Assembly (NCBI GenBank): GCA_016714785.1
Contig: JADKCC010000033.1
Coordinates: forward strand, 62,001-126,000
Reading direction: 5' to 3'
From: Saprospiraceae bacterium
GTDB taxonomy: Bacteria; Bacteroidota; Bacteroidia; Chitinophagales; Saprospiraceae
DNA length: 64,000 nt
Position numbers and translations under genes: made by a program. Shown here piece by piece: positions 55,697 to 64,000 of the stretch; the first letter of the stretch is position 1, and each line of letters starts with the position of its first letter. The notes under the pieces were generated by a model, which was not told the origin of the DNA, did no database searches, and worked only from the letters and a program-made list of their open reading frames with translations.

Positions 55697-57373
55697 TTAC
55701 CAGAATTTAATGTATATAGCGGCAACAATAGCTATAATAATAATAGAGATTATATTAAAAATTCTGCTGGTTTTAAAGTATCCAGCATCAAAATAAATGG
55801 CTTTAGGGTCATCATTTTTATTCTCAAAGTTTGAAATAAGAACCATGATAAGACTAATTAAGAGAAAACTAAATCCCATTCTGTCTAAAAATGGTATTTC
55901 ATAGATACCATTGTGCATAGCTGAAAAACCGCTCGACGCCAAACCTGATAAGTCAGCAAATTTTGGGAGAAATTTAAAAAACATGGATAAAGGCAAAGAA
56001 ACGATTACTCCCCAAAAAGCAGCATTGGTAGAAGTTTTTTTCCAGAATAATCCCAAGATAAAGATAGCTAAGATCCCTGGGCTGATGAAACCCGTATATT
56101 CTTGTATGAACTGGAAAGCTTCTCCTAAAGACCCAAGTTGCGGTGCAATTATGGCACCAACAATGATAAATATTAAAGATGACCATTTGCCTACACGTAC
56201 TAGCAAGTTTTCTTCTTTTATAGTAAGTTGACTACTATTATTCTCTAAAGGTGTCAATATTTGATTTCTTTCTGCATCGCTTTTCATAAACAATGGACGG
56301 TATATATCCAAGGTGAAAATGGTAGATGCACTATTGACTATAGAAGCGACAGATGAGCCAATGGCTGCTATCAAAGCTGCCAAAGCTATCCCTTTGAAAC
56401 CCACTCCTACATAATTGCTTACTACCCAAGGGTAAGCTTGGTCCGCTTTTGTAATTTCAGCGCCCAGTACATAAGCAGCGATACCCGGTATTACAACGAT
56501 TAGAGGTAATAGGATTTTCACTAACGCTGCTGCAGCGGTACCATCCTGTGCTTCTTCAAGACTTTTGCAAGCTAATGATCGCTGAATAATGTACTGGTTG
56601 GTGCCCCAATAATATAAATTTGCTATCCACATACCACCAACCAAGATGCTGATGCCAGGTAGATTGATATACTCTGAATTGGATTTTTCAAGAATCATAT
56701 CAAATTTTTCAGGAGCTTTTTCTACTAATGTGCTCAAACCTGCAAAAACGCCACCACCTACAGCATCCAATACCATATAACTGGCTACTAATCCACCTAA
56801 AATCAAAGCTACCACTTGCACAACATCTGTTAGTGCTACGGCTTTAAGGCCACCAGTTACTGAAAATGATGCTGAGTAAATGGAAAGGCCAATGATGGCA
56901 TACATCAGGGGAATACCCATAATTGTTTCTAATGCTAGTGATCCAAGGTAAAGTACAGAAGTAATATTAACTAAGACAAAAAGTAAAACCCAGAAAAATG
57001 CTAATCCTGTTCTGACTCTCGTATCAAAACGTTTTTCCAAAAATTGTGGCATTGTGTATATTTCCTTTTTGATAAATATGGGCAAGAAATATTTTGCCAC
57101 AATGAGGAGTGTAATGGCTGCCATCAGTTCATAAGCAGCTATGGCAAATCCTACTGCATATCCTGAGCCTGACATACCTATAAACTGTTCTGCGGATATA
57201 TTGGCTGCTATCAAAGAGCCACCAACTGCCCACCATGGTAATGATTTTGATGCTAAAAAGTAATCATTGGCGGTATCTTTTTTGCTAGTATAGGAGATGT
57301 ATATACCGAATAGCATCATGAAGCTTATCCAAGCTATGACTATTCCTAAATCAATGGATGTTAAATTTGTCAT
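55697..57373 (-). CDS. SSS-family sodium/solute symporter (SGLT-like)
   Basis: A 558-residue inner-membrane Na+ symporter with about 14 helices. The first helices contain DYFLASKSLPWWAVGGSLIA and ANISAEQFIGMSGSGYAVG, typical of the vSGLT/SGLT branch; GTNQYIIQRSLACKSLEEAQ is the sugar-branch signature, and the Na+-site region GSSVASIVNSASTIFTLDIY is intact. The substrate is likely a hexose or related sugar. It is the last gene of a minus-strand run behind dacB and the methyltransferase gene, with a 30-base gap. A link to the glycan locus 7 kb away is possible (glucose uptake after GH3), but it is not in that operon. Confidence 0.9.
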   Translation of the reverse strand: MTNLTSIDLGIVIAWISFMMLFGIYISYTSKKDTANDYFLASKSLPWWAVGGSLIAANISAEQFIGMSGSGYAVGFAIAAYELMAAITLLIVAKYFLPIFIKKEIYTMPQFLEKRFDTRVRTGLAFFWVLLFVLVNITSVLYLGSLALETIMGIPLMYAIIGLSIYSASFSVTGGLKAVALTDVVQVVALILGGLVASYMVLDAVGGGVFAGLSTLVEKAPEKFDMILEKSNSEYINLPGISILVGGMWIANLYYWGTNQYIIQRSLACKSLEEAQDGTAAAALVKILLPLIVVIPGIAAYVLGAEITKADQAYPWVVSNYVGVGFKGIALAALIAAIGSSVASIVNSASTIFTLDIYRPLFMKSDAERNQILTPLENNSSQLTIKEENLLVRVGKWSSLIFIIVGAIIAPQLGSLGEAFQFIQEYTGFISPGILAIFILGLFWKKTSTNAAFWGVIVSLPLSMFFKFLPKFADLSGLASSGFSAMHNGIYEIPFLDRMGFSFLLISLIMVLISNFENKNDDPKAIYFDAGYFKTSRIFNIISIIIIAIVAAIYIKFW

Positions 57374-57403
57374 TGTACTACTTTATTTTGATTATTTTGT
57401 TGT

Positions 57404-58087
57404 TTAAATTTTTATGGCTGTAATGATATATTGAAAGTCTAGAGATGTATCATCAGTTTCTATGATCTTGTAGCCAGCTTTTTCGAGCATTTCTTCAAGT
57501 TTATCTAGGTAAATTCGTTCTGATTTTGGTGGTGAGTTTATAGGCAACTTTTTCATCTTATAATCAATGATAATGATACGACCGTCGTTTTTTAATCCTT
57601 TTTTAAGTATTTTTAAATAAGCTGGCAGGTCTTTTATATAACCAATCGTATTTATGATAAGAATAATATCCGTTTCATTGTCCTTGAGCATTGGGTTGTC
57701 AGGTTGCGCCAATCTAGTTTCTATTTGGTTTTGGTTTTCATTTGGAAGTTCCAACTTTAGAGAATCAATGTAATCCAACAATCCTTGGTCTATTTCTATC
57801 GCAATAACTTTTTTGGCTCTAGGAGCTAATCTGAATGAAAAATATCCAGTTCCGGCACCTATATCAGCAATGACTTTATCTGATATATTTCCTAATTTTT
57901 CTATGACTAAGCCTGGTTTTTGCCAGATAGCTCTACCAATATTTGTGTGACTTTGTTCTATGTTTTTTATAATTATACTATCATTGTCTATCTGTGTTTT
58001 TGCAGGTGCCAAGTCGTAACTTCTTTCTTTACAGGAAGTTATAACACTGATTGCTACTATTAAAAACACAATTTGTCGTCTAAGCAT
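57404..58087 (-). CDS. Class I SAM-dependent methyltransferase with lipoprotein signal
   Basis: A 227-residue protein. The N-terminus MLRRQIVFLIVAISVITSCK has a lipobox VITSC (Cys19), so it should be exported and lipidated. The rest is a Rossmann methyltransferase: motif I ADIGAGTGYF at residues 74-83, the acidic end of strand 2 (VIAIEIDQG) and a downstream GLKNDGRIIIIDYK strand. AdoMet is a cytoplasmic metabolite, so an exported enzyme is odd; either the signal is a membrane anchor facing inward, or the fold has another role. The substrate is unknown. Gaps to the neighbours dacB and the symporter are both 30 bases, so the three form one operon. Confidence 0.8.
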   Translation of the reverse strand: MLRRQIVFLIVAISVITSCKERSYDLAPAKTQIDNDSIIIKNIEQSHTNIGRAIWQKPGLVIEKLGNISDKVIADIGAGTGYFSFRLAPRAKKVIAIEIDQGLLDYIDSLKLELPNENQNQIETRLAQPDNPMLKDNETDIILIINTIGYIKDLPAYLKILKKGLKNDGRIIIIDYKMKKLPINSPPKSERIYLDKLEEMLEKAGYKIIETDDTSLDFQYIITAIKI

Positions 58088-58117
58088 CTGAATATTGAAT
58101 ATAAAATAAGCCCGAAG

Positions 58118-59548
58118 TTAAGAAAATCTATAAATTGCATCCAATATTTCTTCTAATTCTATTTTATTTTCTTTCATAGTCCTTGCAACAGAACCATTCA
58201 GCATTACAGAAAATGCCACTAATTTTCCAGATGCGGTTCTACAATATCCAGCGTACGCCAATGTTTTGTCCATAGATCCGGACTTAGCCCACATTTTACC
58301 TTTTGCAGGAGATTGAGCAAGCAAATTTTTAACAGTTCCTCTTTCTCCGACTGTAGGCATCAAATTAGGTATGTCTGAAGCCGTCATGGTAGTCATTTGT
58401 TTTACTAAAAATGTAGTCATAAAATCTGGACTAACAAGATTTCTCGCCGAGAGTCCACTACCATCTTCTATGTGAATGGCAGTGACATCTAGTCCATCTT
58501 TTTGTAAGATCAGTTTTAATATTTCGGCATTCTTTTTTACAAAAGACGATTGACCGATACTATTTAATAAAGCATCTGCATATATATTTATACTTTGGTC
58601 GTTGGTATATCGGATTATCTCAGCTAGTGGAGGCGAAACGTAGGTATGTATTTTATTAAAATCTGAAAAGGTATCCAATTGAGTGCGATAATGACTTCCA
58701 TCTATATGATGCTGTCCCAAAGCTGTAAATAACCTATATGCAAGAAATAATGGCGGATCTGGAATAGCGCCTTTTATCCTAAAGAGACTCTTACCTTGTG
58801 GTATGGTACCTTGTACATCTCTTTGATAATTATATGGTGTGCCAAAGATATAAGCCTTGTCTTCTGTATGTTGGCTATCCACAGACACACAGGTTGAGAT
58901 TTTGAGATTAGGAATATAGGGTTCTATATAAGATAGTTTGGCTGTTTCACCCAAATTCATATTTCGGTTGTAATATATACTGTACAAATTTTCATTAATA
59001 TTCAATGACCAAGAACCTGATGCGTAATAGTTGCCTATATCATGCCATTGCCAAGAATCACCTAAAGGTGCAGATGTTTGATTGTTTACAAGGGCAACAA
59101 TATCGCCTTCAATGCAATGGATACCCGAGGCTTTGATCTCATTTACTACATAGTTTTCCCATTCTTTCATATTTGCATTTCCAGGTATTCTCCCTGCTCC
59201 AAGGGTAGGATCTCCACTGCCTTGTATATAAATATTTCCATGTAGTGTTCCATCATCCTTTAATACACCATCATGACTTAGAGTGGTTTTGAATCTAAAA
59301 GTTGTCCCCAAAGTACTTTTTGCAGTCAGTGTAGTAATAAGTTTTAAAGTAGAAGCAGGATTCATCATTTTATCTTTTGACAAAGTTGCTATGAGTTGAC
59401 CGTCTGTGACATCACGCACGCAAACACCAAGTGATGCATGTTTGAAAAAAGGTTTGGAATGGATATCATTCAGTACTTTTTGTAAAGGGGACTGGCCTGA
59501 AACTAAAAAAGTTGTTGTAAAATATAGGATAAATAATAAGTACTTCAT
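58118..59548 (-). CDS. dacB: D-alanyl-D-alanine carboxypeptidase/endopeptidase (PBP4, family S13)
   Basis: A 476-residue periplasmic low-molecular-weight penicillin-binding protein that trims and opens peptidoglycan cross-links. A signal peptide ends FLVSGQ. The three active-site motifs are present: Ser66-Thr-Leu-Lys69 (SxxK), Ser319-Ile-Asn321 (SxN) and Lys422-Ser-Gly424 (KTG variant). The insert between the first two motifs, with YIQGSGDPTLG (about 107-117), is typical of PBP4, and DGSGLSARNLVSP (362-374) is the usual S13 block. It is the first gene of the run dacB - methyltransferase - symporter, with a -7 box 36 bases upstream. Confidence 0.93.
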   Translation of the reverse strand: MKYLLFILYFTTTFLVSGQSPLQKVLNDIHSKPFFKHASLGVCVRDVTDGQLIATLSKDKMMNPASTLKLITTLTAKSTLGTTFRFKTTLSHDGVLKDDGTLHGNIYIQGSGDPTLGAGRIPGNANMKEWENYVVNEIKASGIHCIEGDIVALVNNQTSAPLGDSWQWHDIGNYYASGSWSLNINENLYSIYYNRNMNLGETAKLSYIEPYIPNLKISTCVSVDSQHTEDKAYIFGTPYNYQRDVQGTIPQGKSLFRIKGAIPDPPLFLAYRLFTALGQHHIDGSHYRTQLDTFSDFNKIHTYVSPPLAEIIRYTNDQSINIYADALLNSIGQSSFVKKNAEILKLILQKDGLDVTAIHIEDGSGLSARNLVSPDFMTTFLVKQMTTMTASDIPNLMPTVGERGTVKNLLAQSPAKGKMWAKSGSMDKTLAYAGYCRTASGKLVAFSVMLNGSVARTMKENKIELEEILDAIYRFS

Positions 59549-59584
59549 GGCAATTTATACAGGTAAAAAAACAATGTTGTAAGA

Positions 59585-59592
59585 CAAAGATA
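59585..59592 (-). promoter_or_regulatory. -7 box (TATCTTTG) of the dacB operon
   Basis: Exact TAnnTTTG match on the minus strand, 36 bases ahead of the dacB ATG at 59548. Confidence 0.55.
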
Positions 59593-59707
59593 ATTATTTT
59601 TATTTAAATTTGAACTATTTATTGCCCATTTACGGTTTGATAACGATGGTATTTGTAAAAGTTTAATATTTTTTTTCAGAATATTACCTATTAATAAAAT
59701 AAAAATC

Positions 59708-59715
59708 TATCTTTG
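59708..59715 (+). promoter_or_regulatory. -7 box (TATCTTTG) of rplS
   Basis: Exact TAnnTTTG match, 34 bases ahead of the rplS ATG. The same 8-mer is used ahead of fabI and dacB, giving three identical promoters within 750 bases. Confidence 0.6.
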
Positions 59716-59749
59716 CGCTCCAATTCAGAAAAGATAAATTTAAATAGAG

Positions 59750-60106
59750 ATGGATTTAATAAATTACGTACACGAACAGTTGACTCCCAAGAGAGATTTG
59801 CCTTCTTTCAGACCTGGAGATAATATCTCTGTAAGTTACAAAATCATAGAAGGGGCCAAAGAAAGGATCCAGATTTTCCGTGGTGATGTTATACAAATTA
59901 ACGGTGAAGGGGCAACAAAAACTTTTACAGTTAGAAAAATATCTAATGGGGTAGGGGTAGAAAGGATTATACCATTTTCTTCTCCAGCTATCGCTGAGAT
60001 AGAAGTATTAAAAAGAGGTAAGGTAAGAAGAGCTAAGTTGTACTACTTGAGAGCACTTACTGGCAAAAAAGCCAAAATCAAAGAAAGAAGATACGTGGCA
60101 AAATAA
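59750..60106 (+). CDS. rplS: 50S ribosomal protein L19
   Basis: 118 residues, the normal length. The family blocks are clear: LPSFRPGDNISVSYKIIEGA, ERIQIFRGDVIQING, TFTVRKISNGVGVERIIPFS, and the basic C-terminus VRRAKLYYLRALTGKKAKIK. L19 sits at the interface between the 30S and 50S subunits. Here it is a single-gene unit with its own promoter and terminator, not joined to rpsP-rimM-trmD as in many bacteria. Confidence 0.97.
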   Translation: MDLINYVHEQLTPKRDLPSFRPGDNISVSYKIIEGAKERIQIFRGDVIQINGEGATKTFTVRKISNGVGVERIIPFSSPAIAEIEVLKRGKVRRAKLYYLRALTGKKAKIKERRYVAK

Positions 60107-60128
60107 TTTTGACACTGTTCAAAAATAT

Positions 60129-60163
60129 AAAAGGGAGTCAACTTTGGTTGTGCTCCCTTTTTT
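60129..60163 (+). terminator. Terminator after rplS
   Basis: Stem AAAAGGGAG (60129-60137) with CTCCCTTTT (60153-60161), an inner CAAC/GTTG pairing, then a T run. It lies 22 bases after the rplS stop. Confidence 0.85.
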
Positions 60164-60304
60164 AGTTTTTATTCTTAGGTTTGGCATAAGCATTATTGGA
60201 AACTAATTGCAGCTTGCACATTAATATAATTGTAAATTTTCATTAAAAGTATTTTTACCCTATTATTTTTTACTCTGAGTTCAAGATATTTAATCTGTTC
60301 TGTG

Positions 60305-60312
60305 TATCTTTG
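60305..60312 (+). promoter_or_regulatory. -7 box (TATCTTTG) of fabI
   Basis: Exact TAnnTTTG match, 26 bases ahead of the fabI ATG at 60339. Confidence 0.6.
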
Positions 60313-60338
60313 CCCTATCACAAATAAATCAAATCAAT

Positions 60339-61142
60339 ATGGGACATGGTCTTTTAGCTGGAAAGAAAGGTATCGTTTTTGGAGCTTTAGATAGTAAATC
60401 TATTGCATGGAAAGTGGCAGAGCGTTGTGTGGAAGAAGGCGCTACCATAGTATTGACCAATGCACCTGTCGCTATGCGTTTAGGAGAAATCAACGAATTG
60501 GCAACCAAACTAAATGCTCAGGTTATTCCCGCTGACGCTACTAGTATTGAAGATATTGAAAATTTATTTAACAAATCCATGGAAATTCTTGGGGGAAAAA
60601 TTGATTTTGTGCTACACTCCATAGGAATGTCTGTCAATGTGCGTAAAAAGAAAGATTATACTGATCTGAATTATGAATTTATGAAGACAACATTTGATGT
60701 TTCTGCTATTTCTTTTCATAAAGTTATGCAGGTAGCTTACAAATTAGATGCGATTAATGATTGGGGATCAATTGTAGCATTGACATACATCGCTGCACAA
60801 AGGACTTTTCCTGATTACAGTGAGATGGCAGAGTCCAAAGCACTGTTAGAAAGTTTTGCAAGAAGTTTTGGATATCATTGGGCTAAAAAAGGCCATGTAA
60901 GAGTCAACACTATTTCACAGTCACCTACTGTAACTACGGCGGGTTCGGGAGTCAAAGGTTTCGGAGATTTCTTTGGTTATGCAGAGAAGATGTCACCATT
61001 GGGCAATGCAAGTGCTGATGCATGTGCTGATTATTGTGTAACTATGTTTTCTGATTTGACCAAGATGGTTACGATGCAAAACCTTTTCCATGACGGTGGT
61101 TTCAGTAGTATGGGTATGGCTCCTGAATTATTGGAAGAATAA
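60339..61142 (+). CDS. fabI: Enoyl-[acyl-carrier-protein] reductase (NADH), FabI
   Basis: 267 residues. It catalyses the last reduction in each cycle of fatty-acid elongation. The fold is short-chain dehydrogenase with the FabI nucleotide-binding start GKKGIVFGALDSKSIAWKVA (Gly-x5-SIA type). The catalytic set is Tyr150 and Tyr160-x6-Lys167 (LTYIAAQRTFPDYSEMAESK), matching the FabI spacing. The substrate-loop region TTAGSGVKGFGDFF is present. Tyr150 aligns with the residue that contacts triclosan in other FabI enzymes, so susceptibility is likely by family knowledge. It is a single-gene unit with its own promoter. Confidence 0.96.
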   Translation: MGHGLLAGKKGIVFGALDSKSIAWKVAERCVEEGATIVLTNAPVAMRLGEINELATKLNAQVIPADATSIEDIENLFNKSMEILGGKIDFVLHSIGMSVNVRKKKDYTDLNYEFMKTTFDVSAISFHKVMQVAYKLDAINDWGSIVALTYIAAQRTFPDYSEMAESKALLESFARSFGYHWAKKGHVRVNTISQSPTVTTAGSGVKGFGDFFGYAEKMSPLGNASADACADYCVTMFSDLTKMVTMQNLFHDGGFSSMGMAPELLEE

Positions 61143-61227
61143 GCATCTATCAATAAAATTAATATTTTCGGTTAGTGTAGTATTGATAATCAGTGGGTTT
61201 TGTGTGTTTTGGCATTAAGCTAACTGC

Positions 61228-61632
61228 TTAATTTTCGTAACGGCCACTACCGATCACTACACCTGTAAATCCGAGTACTGCGGTCACTACTGTATCTGTT
61301 ATCACAAACCATACTGGAAAGTAATAGGTAAATAAGTACATCATGACGGCAATGAATATTACACTAATGGTTATCATTCCAACTGTCATCCTACTTTTGC
61401 CTGATACCAAACTACTTATCAAGCCAGCTGCAAATGAACTCAAACCATGACTGATAGCTATAATAATAAATGCTTTAGATGGTAGTTTTGACATCCATTT
61501 TATAATGGAGTCTTTATCGTCAAAATCAATGTTTAGAGGTTGGGGATACAAACCTTCCCTTATCATTTGTGCCATGATGATAATAAGCACGGCTGTTATT
61601 AAGGCTGTAAAAATACCAAATATTTGTTTCAC
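61228..61632 (-). CDS. Small four-helix membrane protein, unknown function
   Basis: I set the start at GTG 61632 (MKQIFGIFTALITAV). A longer frame opens at 61680, but that ATG lies upstream of the -7 box at 61659-61666 and would not be in the mRNA. The 134-residue product has four hydrophobic helices, at about 4-23, 55-77, 85-112 and 114-131, and an acidic periplasmic or cytoplasmic loop between the first two. I recognise no family. It is convergent with fabI. Confidence 0.65.
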   Translation of the reverse strand: MKQIFGIFTALITAVLIIIMAQMIREGLYPQPLNIDFDDKDSIIKWMSKLPSKAFIIIAISHGLSSFAAGLISSLVSGKSRMTVGMITISVIFIAVMMYLFTYYFPVWFVITDTVVTAVLGFTGVVIGSGRYEN

Positions 61633-61658
61633 TCTTGTTTGATGGGTAATTGACAATG

Positions 61659-61666
61659 CAAAACTA
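61659..61666 (-). promoter_or_regulatory. -7 box (TAGTTTTG) that decides the start of the four-helix protein
   Basis: Exact TAnnTTTG match on the minus strand. It lies inside the longer reading frame (start 61680), so the gene most likely begins at the GTG at 61632, 26 bases downstream. Confidence 0.5.
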
Positions 61667-61901
61667 CAAAAATTAACCAAAATTCATAACAAAAATCAGA
61701 CAAATGAAAAATCGTTGTGTGATTTTTCGTAAGGTAATGCTACATTGCCACTTTAATAATAAGGATTAGAATATCTGAAGAATTCTAGAATTCGATTTGC
61801 CAATGTATCTTAAAAAGATGGTTTATTATTACTTTAAATTTTCAAAAGTAACATTGAATATATTATATGATAATAGATTTATAGGTTATATAGAAATTAA
61901 A

Positions 61902-62615
61902 TTATCCAAATACTTTTTTTAAAAGATCACTAGTTCTTTGATTCACATCGGTCCTGATTCCTTTTTCCTTTATGGCAACAAGTGCAAACAAACCGTCAAG
62001 TGCTTTATTATTGACATGTGCGTCTAGTTCTGGGTTCATTTTTTTGACAAATGGTATTTTATTGTAAGCATCTATAACAGTTTTCCAATAAGTTCGTGCG
62101 TTTACTTCATCTAAACTTGACTGGATGACTGGCAAAAATTCATTATATAAAGGTTGTCTTGATGTGGTAGATAAGTATGTTGTTGCAGCGTTTTCTGTGC
62201 CAGTGAGTATAGATTTGGCGTCTGCAAAACTCATTTGTTTGATGGCATTTAGGAAGATAGGAGTTGCTTTTTTTGCTGCAATCTCCGCTGCTTGATTCAT
62301 TTGATTGACTAGTTTTGTTTCCACATCTTGGAAACCTGGTATCATTTTTACTTTATCAATAATCTTTTGTGCATCTGAAGGGATAAGCACTTTATATGGG
62401 CTTTCGAGATAGCCATTTTTTGTGGATAATTGACTGACAGCTGCTTCTATACCATTGTTTAACGCTTCTTTTAATCCAGCACTTACATCTACATCTTCTC
62501 CCTTTAGTACGGCTACCGATCCTTTCGCCTTTTTAAGCAGATCATTTATTTGTGCCTGACTCATTGGGACATTTACTATTACAAAAAACAACAATACAAA
62601 TATGGACTTATTCAT
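61902..62615 (-). CDS. DUF4197 family exported protein
   Basis: A 237-residue protein with a signal peptide (cleavage after SQAQ, residue 22) and no lipobox. The mature part is helical: VSAGLKEALNNGIEAAVSQL (about 44-63), KVLIPSDAQKIIDKVKMIPG near 80, and FADAKSILTGTENAATTYLS near 130, which is the conserved core of DUF4197. It ends with DLLKKVFG. Family members are periplasmic and of unknown function. It is a single-gene unit. Confidence 0.88.
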   Translation of the reverse strand: MNKSIFVLLFFVIVNVPMSQAQINDLLKKAKGSVAVLKGEDVDVSAGLKEALNNGIEAAVSQLSTKNGYLESPYKVLIPSDAQKIIDKVKMIPGFQDVETKLVNQMNQAAEIAAKKATPIFLNAIKQMSFADAKSILTGTENAATTYLSTTSRQPLYNEFLPVIQSSLDEVNARTYWKTVIDAYNKIPFVKKMNPELDAHVNNKALDGLFALVAIKEKGIRTDVNQRTSDLLKKVFG

Positions 62616-62690
62616 TTTATGATTTATTTATTGGATTAACGGCATTTTTAGGTTTTAAGTTTAAAGTATTCTGTTAAAGTTTCATTAATA

Positions 62691-63078
62691 ACTAAAGTTT
62701 CGGGGCAAATTTTGCACAATAACTACTCTCATAACCTTGAATCAAATTCAATTGTGCTCTTTGGGGCTAATGATTATACTATAGGTTTGGCATTGTCGCT
62801 CGAGCCGCGACTGGCTTTTACTTTTTTGCATTGCCAAAAAAAGTAAACAAAAAACGCTAGTTCCGCTAAATCGCTCCGCGTACCGGAACAGGCTCCCCAA
62901 GGAGGTAAACCTTGGTATTACTACATCTCCCAAAGCAATATGTTAATGTCGTATTTCTAAATCTCCTTGTAAATTGTTTTAAAGTATTGATTATCAGTAT
63001 TATAAAGTAAGTTATTATTTGATTATTTAATATGTAATTAGTTGACATTAATCCATTTATAAACTCCGAAACTTCAGT
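62691..63078. mobile_element. Transposase-free element with terminal inverted repeats, copy B (388 bases)
   Basis: It has the same ends as copy A (ACTAAAGTTTCGG ... CCGAAACTTCAGT) and is flanked by TAATA on both sides (62686-62690 and 63079-63083). It contains the extra block 62760-62835, which carries the left arm of the hairpin TTTACTTTTTTG/CAAAAAAAGTAAA (62817-62847). Short reading frames across it are not genes. It fills most of the gene-free stretch 62616-63215; I see nothing else there apart from the start region of rarA. Confidence 0.8.
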
Positions 63079-63215
63079 TAATAAGAAATACAATGAATTC
63101 AGCTAAAGATTTATTACATTTGCCATTCTGTAAGAAACAGTATGATTTCACAAAAATAGAGTGATAGCAACAATGTTTTGTCAATATTATTACATTTAGC
63201 AAATCAAGGATGTAG

Positions 63216-64000
63216 ATGATGATTAGTAGAAATGAACCTTTAGCAGAGCGAATGCGGCCAAAATCGCTTGATGACTATGTAGGACAGGAGCATCTCGTAG
63301 GCAAAGGTGCAATCCTACGCAAAGTCATTGAATCTGGTAGTATGCCGTCTTTTATCCTTTGGGGACCTCCAGGCGTAGGGAAGACCACTTTGGCTTCAGT
63401 GATTGCCCATACATTAGAGAGACCATTTCAGAGTTTATCTGCTATCAATAGTGGAGTCAAAGACATAAGAGATGCCATAGAAACCGCCAAATCGCAGAAA
63501 TTTTTCTCTCGACCTAATCCAGTACTTTTTATTGATGAGATACACCGTTTTAGTAAGTCACAACAAGACTCACTATTGGGAGCGGTAGAAAAAGGTATCG
63601 TGACACTGATAGGCGCTACTACCGAAAATCCATCTTTTGAAGTCATCTCTGCATTATTATCAAGATGTCAAGTCTATATTTTGAAACCACTCGAAAGACA
63701 TCATCTGATCCAAATGATTGATAATGCGGTAGCGAAGAATGAATATCTTAAAAACCTTACAATCAAAATTGAATCCTACGATGCGTTGATTGCACTATCG
63801 GGAGGCGATGGGAGAAAATTGTATAATTGCCTTGAGTTGGTGGTCAACCAGTTTGCCAAAGACGAGGAGATCATCATCACCGATGCATTGGTTACTACTG
63901 TGATCCAACAGAATCTAGCCAAGTACGATAAAGCCGGTGAGCAGCATTATGATATCATTTCAGCATTTATCAAGTCCATGAGAGCATCAGATCCTAATGC
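63216..64000 (+). CDS. rarA: Replication-associated recombination protein A (RarA/MgsA), N-terminal part
   Basis: A reading frame with no stop to the window edge, 261 codons visible. It starts at ATG 63216 or the next codon ATG 63219. The protein opens NEPLAERMRPKSLDDYVGQE and contains Walker A GPPGVGKTT (50-58), Walker B VLFIDE (103-108), sensor-1 GATTENPSFEV and LSRCQVYILKPL, followed by LALSGGDGRKLYN-type lid residues and YDKAGEQHYDIISAFIKSMR. These are diagnostic of RarA, the AAA+ clamp-loader relative that acts at stalled replication forks. The C-terminal tetramerisation part is outside the window. Confidence 0.95.
   Translation, partial: MMISRNEPLAERMRPKSLDDYVGQEHLVGKGAILRKVIESGSMPSFILWGPPGVGKTTLASVIAHTLERPFQSLSAINSGVKDIRDAIETAKSQKFFSRPNPVLFIDEIHRFSKSQQDSLLGAVEKGIVTLIGATTENPSFEVISALLSRCQVYILKPLERHHLIQMIDNAVAKNEYLKNLTIKIESYDALIALSGGDGRKLYNCLELVVNQFAKDEEIIITDALVTTVIQQNLAKYDKAGEQHYDIISAFIKSMRASDPN

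Noticed and set aside
62748..63093. Two minus-strand reading frames across copy B of the repeat element
   Set aside because: They lie in a non-coding element whose other copy lacks part of them; the 76-base difference removes one frame entirely.
1..64000. CRISPR arrays, tRNA and rRNA genes
   Set aside because: I looked for evenly spaced direct repeats and for tRNA ends and anticodon stems by eye and found none; short or divergent tRNAs could still be missed without a program.

Overview
The window looks like a chromosomal segment of an AT-rich member of the Bacteroidota, most likely a Saprospiraceae-type heterotroph. The grounds are two SusC/SusD pairs, a TonB receptor followed by a DUF4249 lipoprotein, at least five proteins with type IX secretion (T9SS) C-terminal sorting domains of both type A and type B, start regions without Shine-Dalgarno sequences, and Bacteroidota -7 promoter boxes (TAnnTTTG) ahead of many genes. 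I saw no rRNA, tRNA or CRISPR array by eye.

Layout. 1-5.8 kb: the start of a YheT-like hydrolase, a small exported protein, then an orphan SusC/SusD pair. 5.8-8.2 kb: a mobile or decayed zone with an IS200-type transposase remnant, an uncharacterised Bacteroidota-type protein, and 1.1 kb of non-coding DNA holding a tandem array of hairpins. 8.2-15.3 kb: PEGA/SHOCT lipoprotein, TPR protein, adenine deaminase, a polytopic membrane protein and a DUF4403 gene broken by an in-frame TAA. 15.4-27.2 kb: an exported Asp-box protein, DUF6495, a TonB receptor plus DUF4249 lipoprotein, a frameshifted Omp28-type T9SS cargo and a helical cytoplasmic protein.

27.8-48.6 kb is the most coherent part. A dockerin-bearing T9SS protein and a serine hydrolase precede a one-component membrane regulator (propeller, Y_Y_Y, HTH), a protein of six tandem jelly-roll-like modules with a T9SS tail, a GH144-like lipoprotein, a GH3 beta-glucosidase, SusC, SusD, and a second GH144-like enzyme with FN3 and T9SS tail. 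I read this as a glycan utilisation locus, most likely for beta-1,2-glucan: surface cutting by the T9SS GH144, capture and import by SusCD and the six-module protein, trimming by the lipoprotein GH144, and glucose release by GH3.

48.9-64 kb is mostly housekeeping: fused CcsBA cytochrome c synthase, a T9SS type B protein, a minus-strand run dacB - exported methyltransferase - SSS symporter, rplS, fabI, two small genes and the start of rarA. Two copies of a transposase-free element with terminal inverted repeats (55217-55528 and 62691-63078) flank this part. Three reading-frame lesions (SusC C-terminus, DUF4403, Omp28) are visible; two are one-base gains in short homopolymers, so sequence error must be weighed against real decay.
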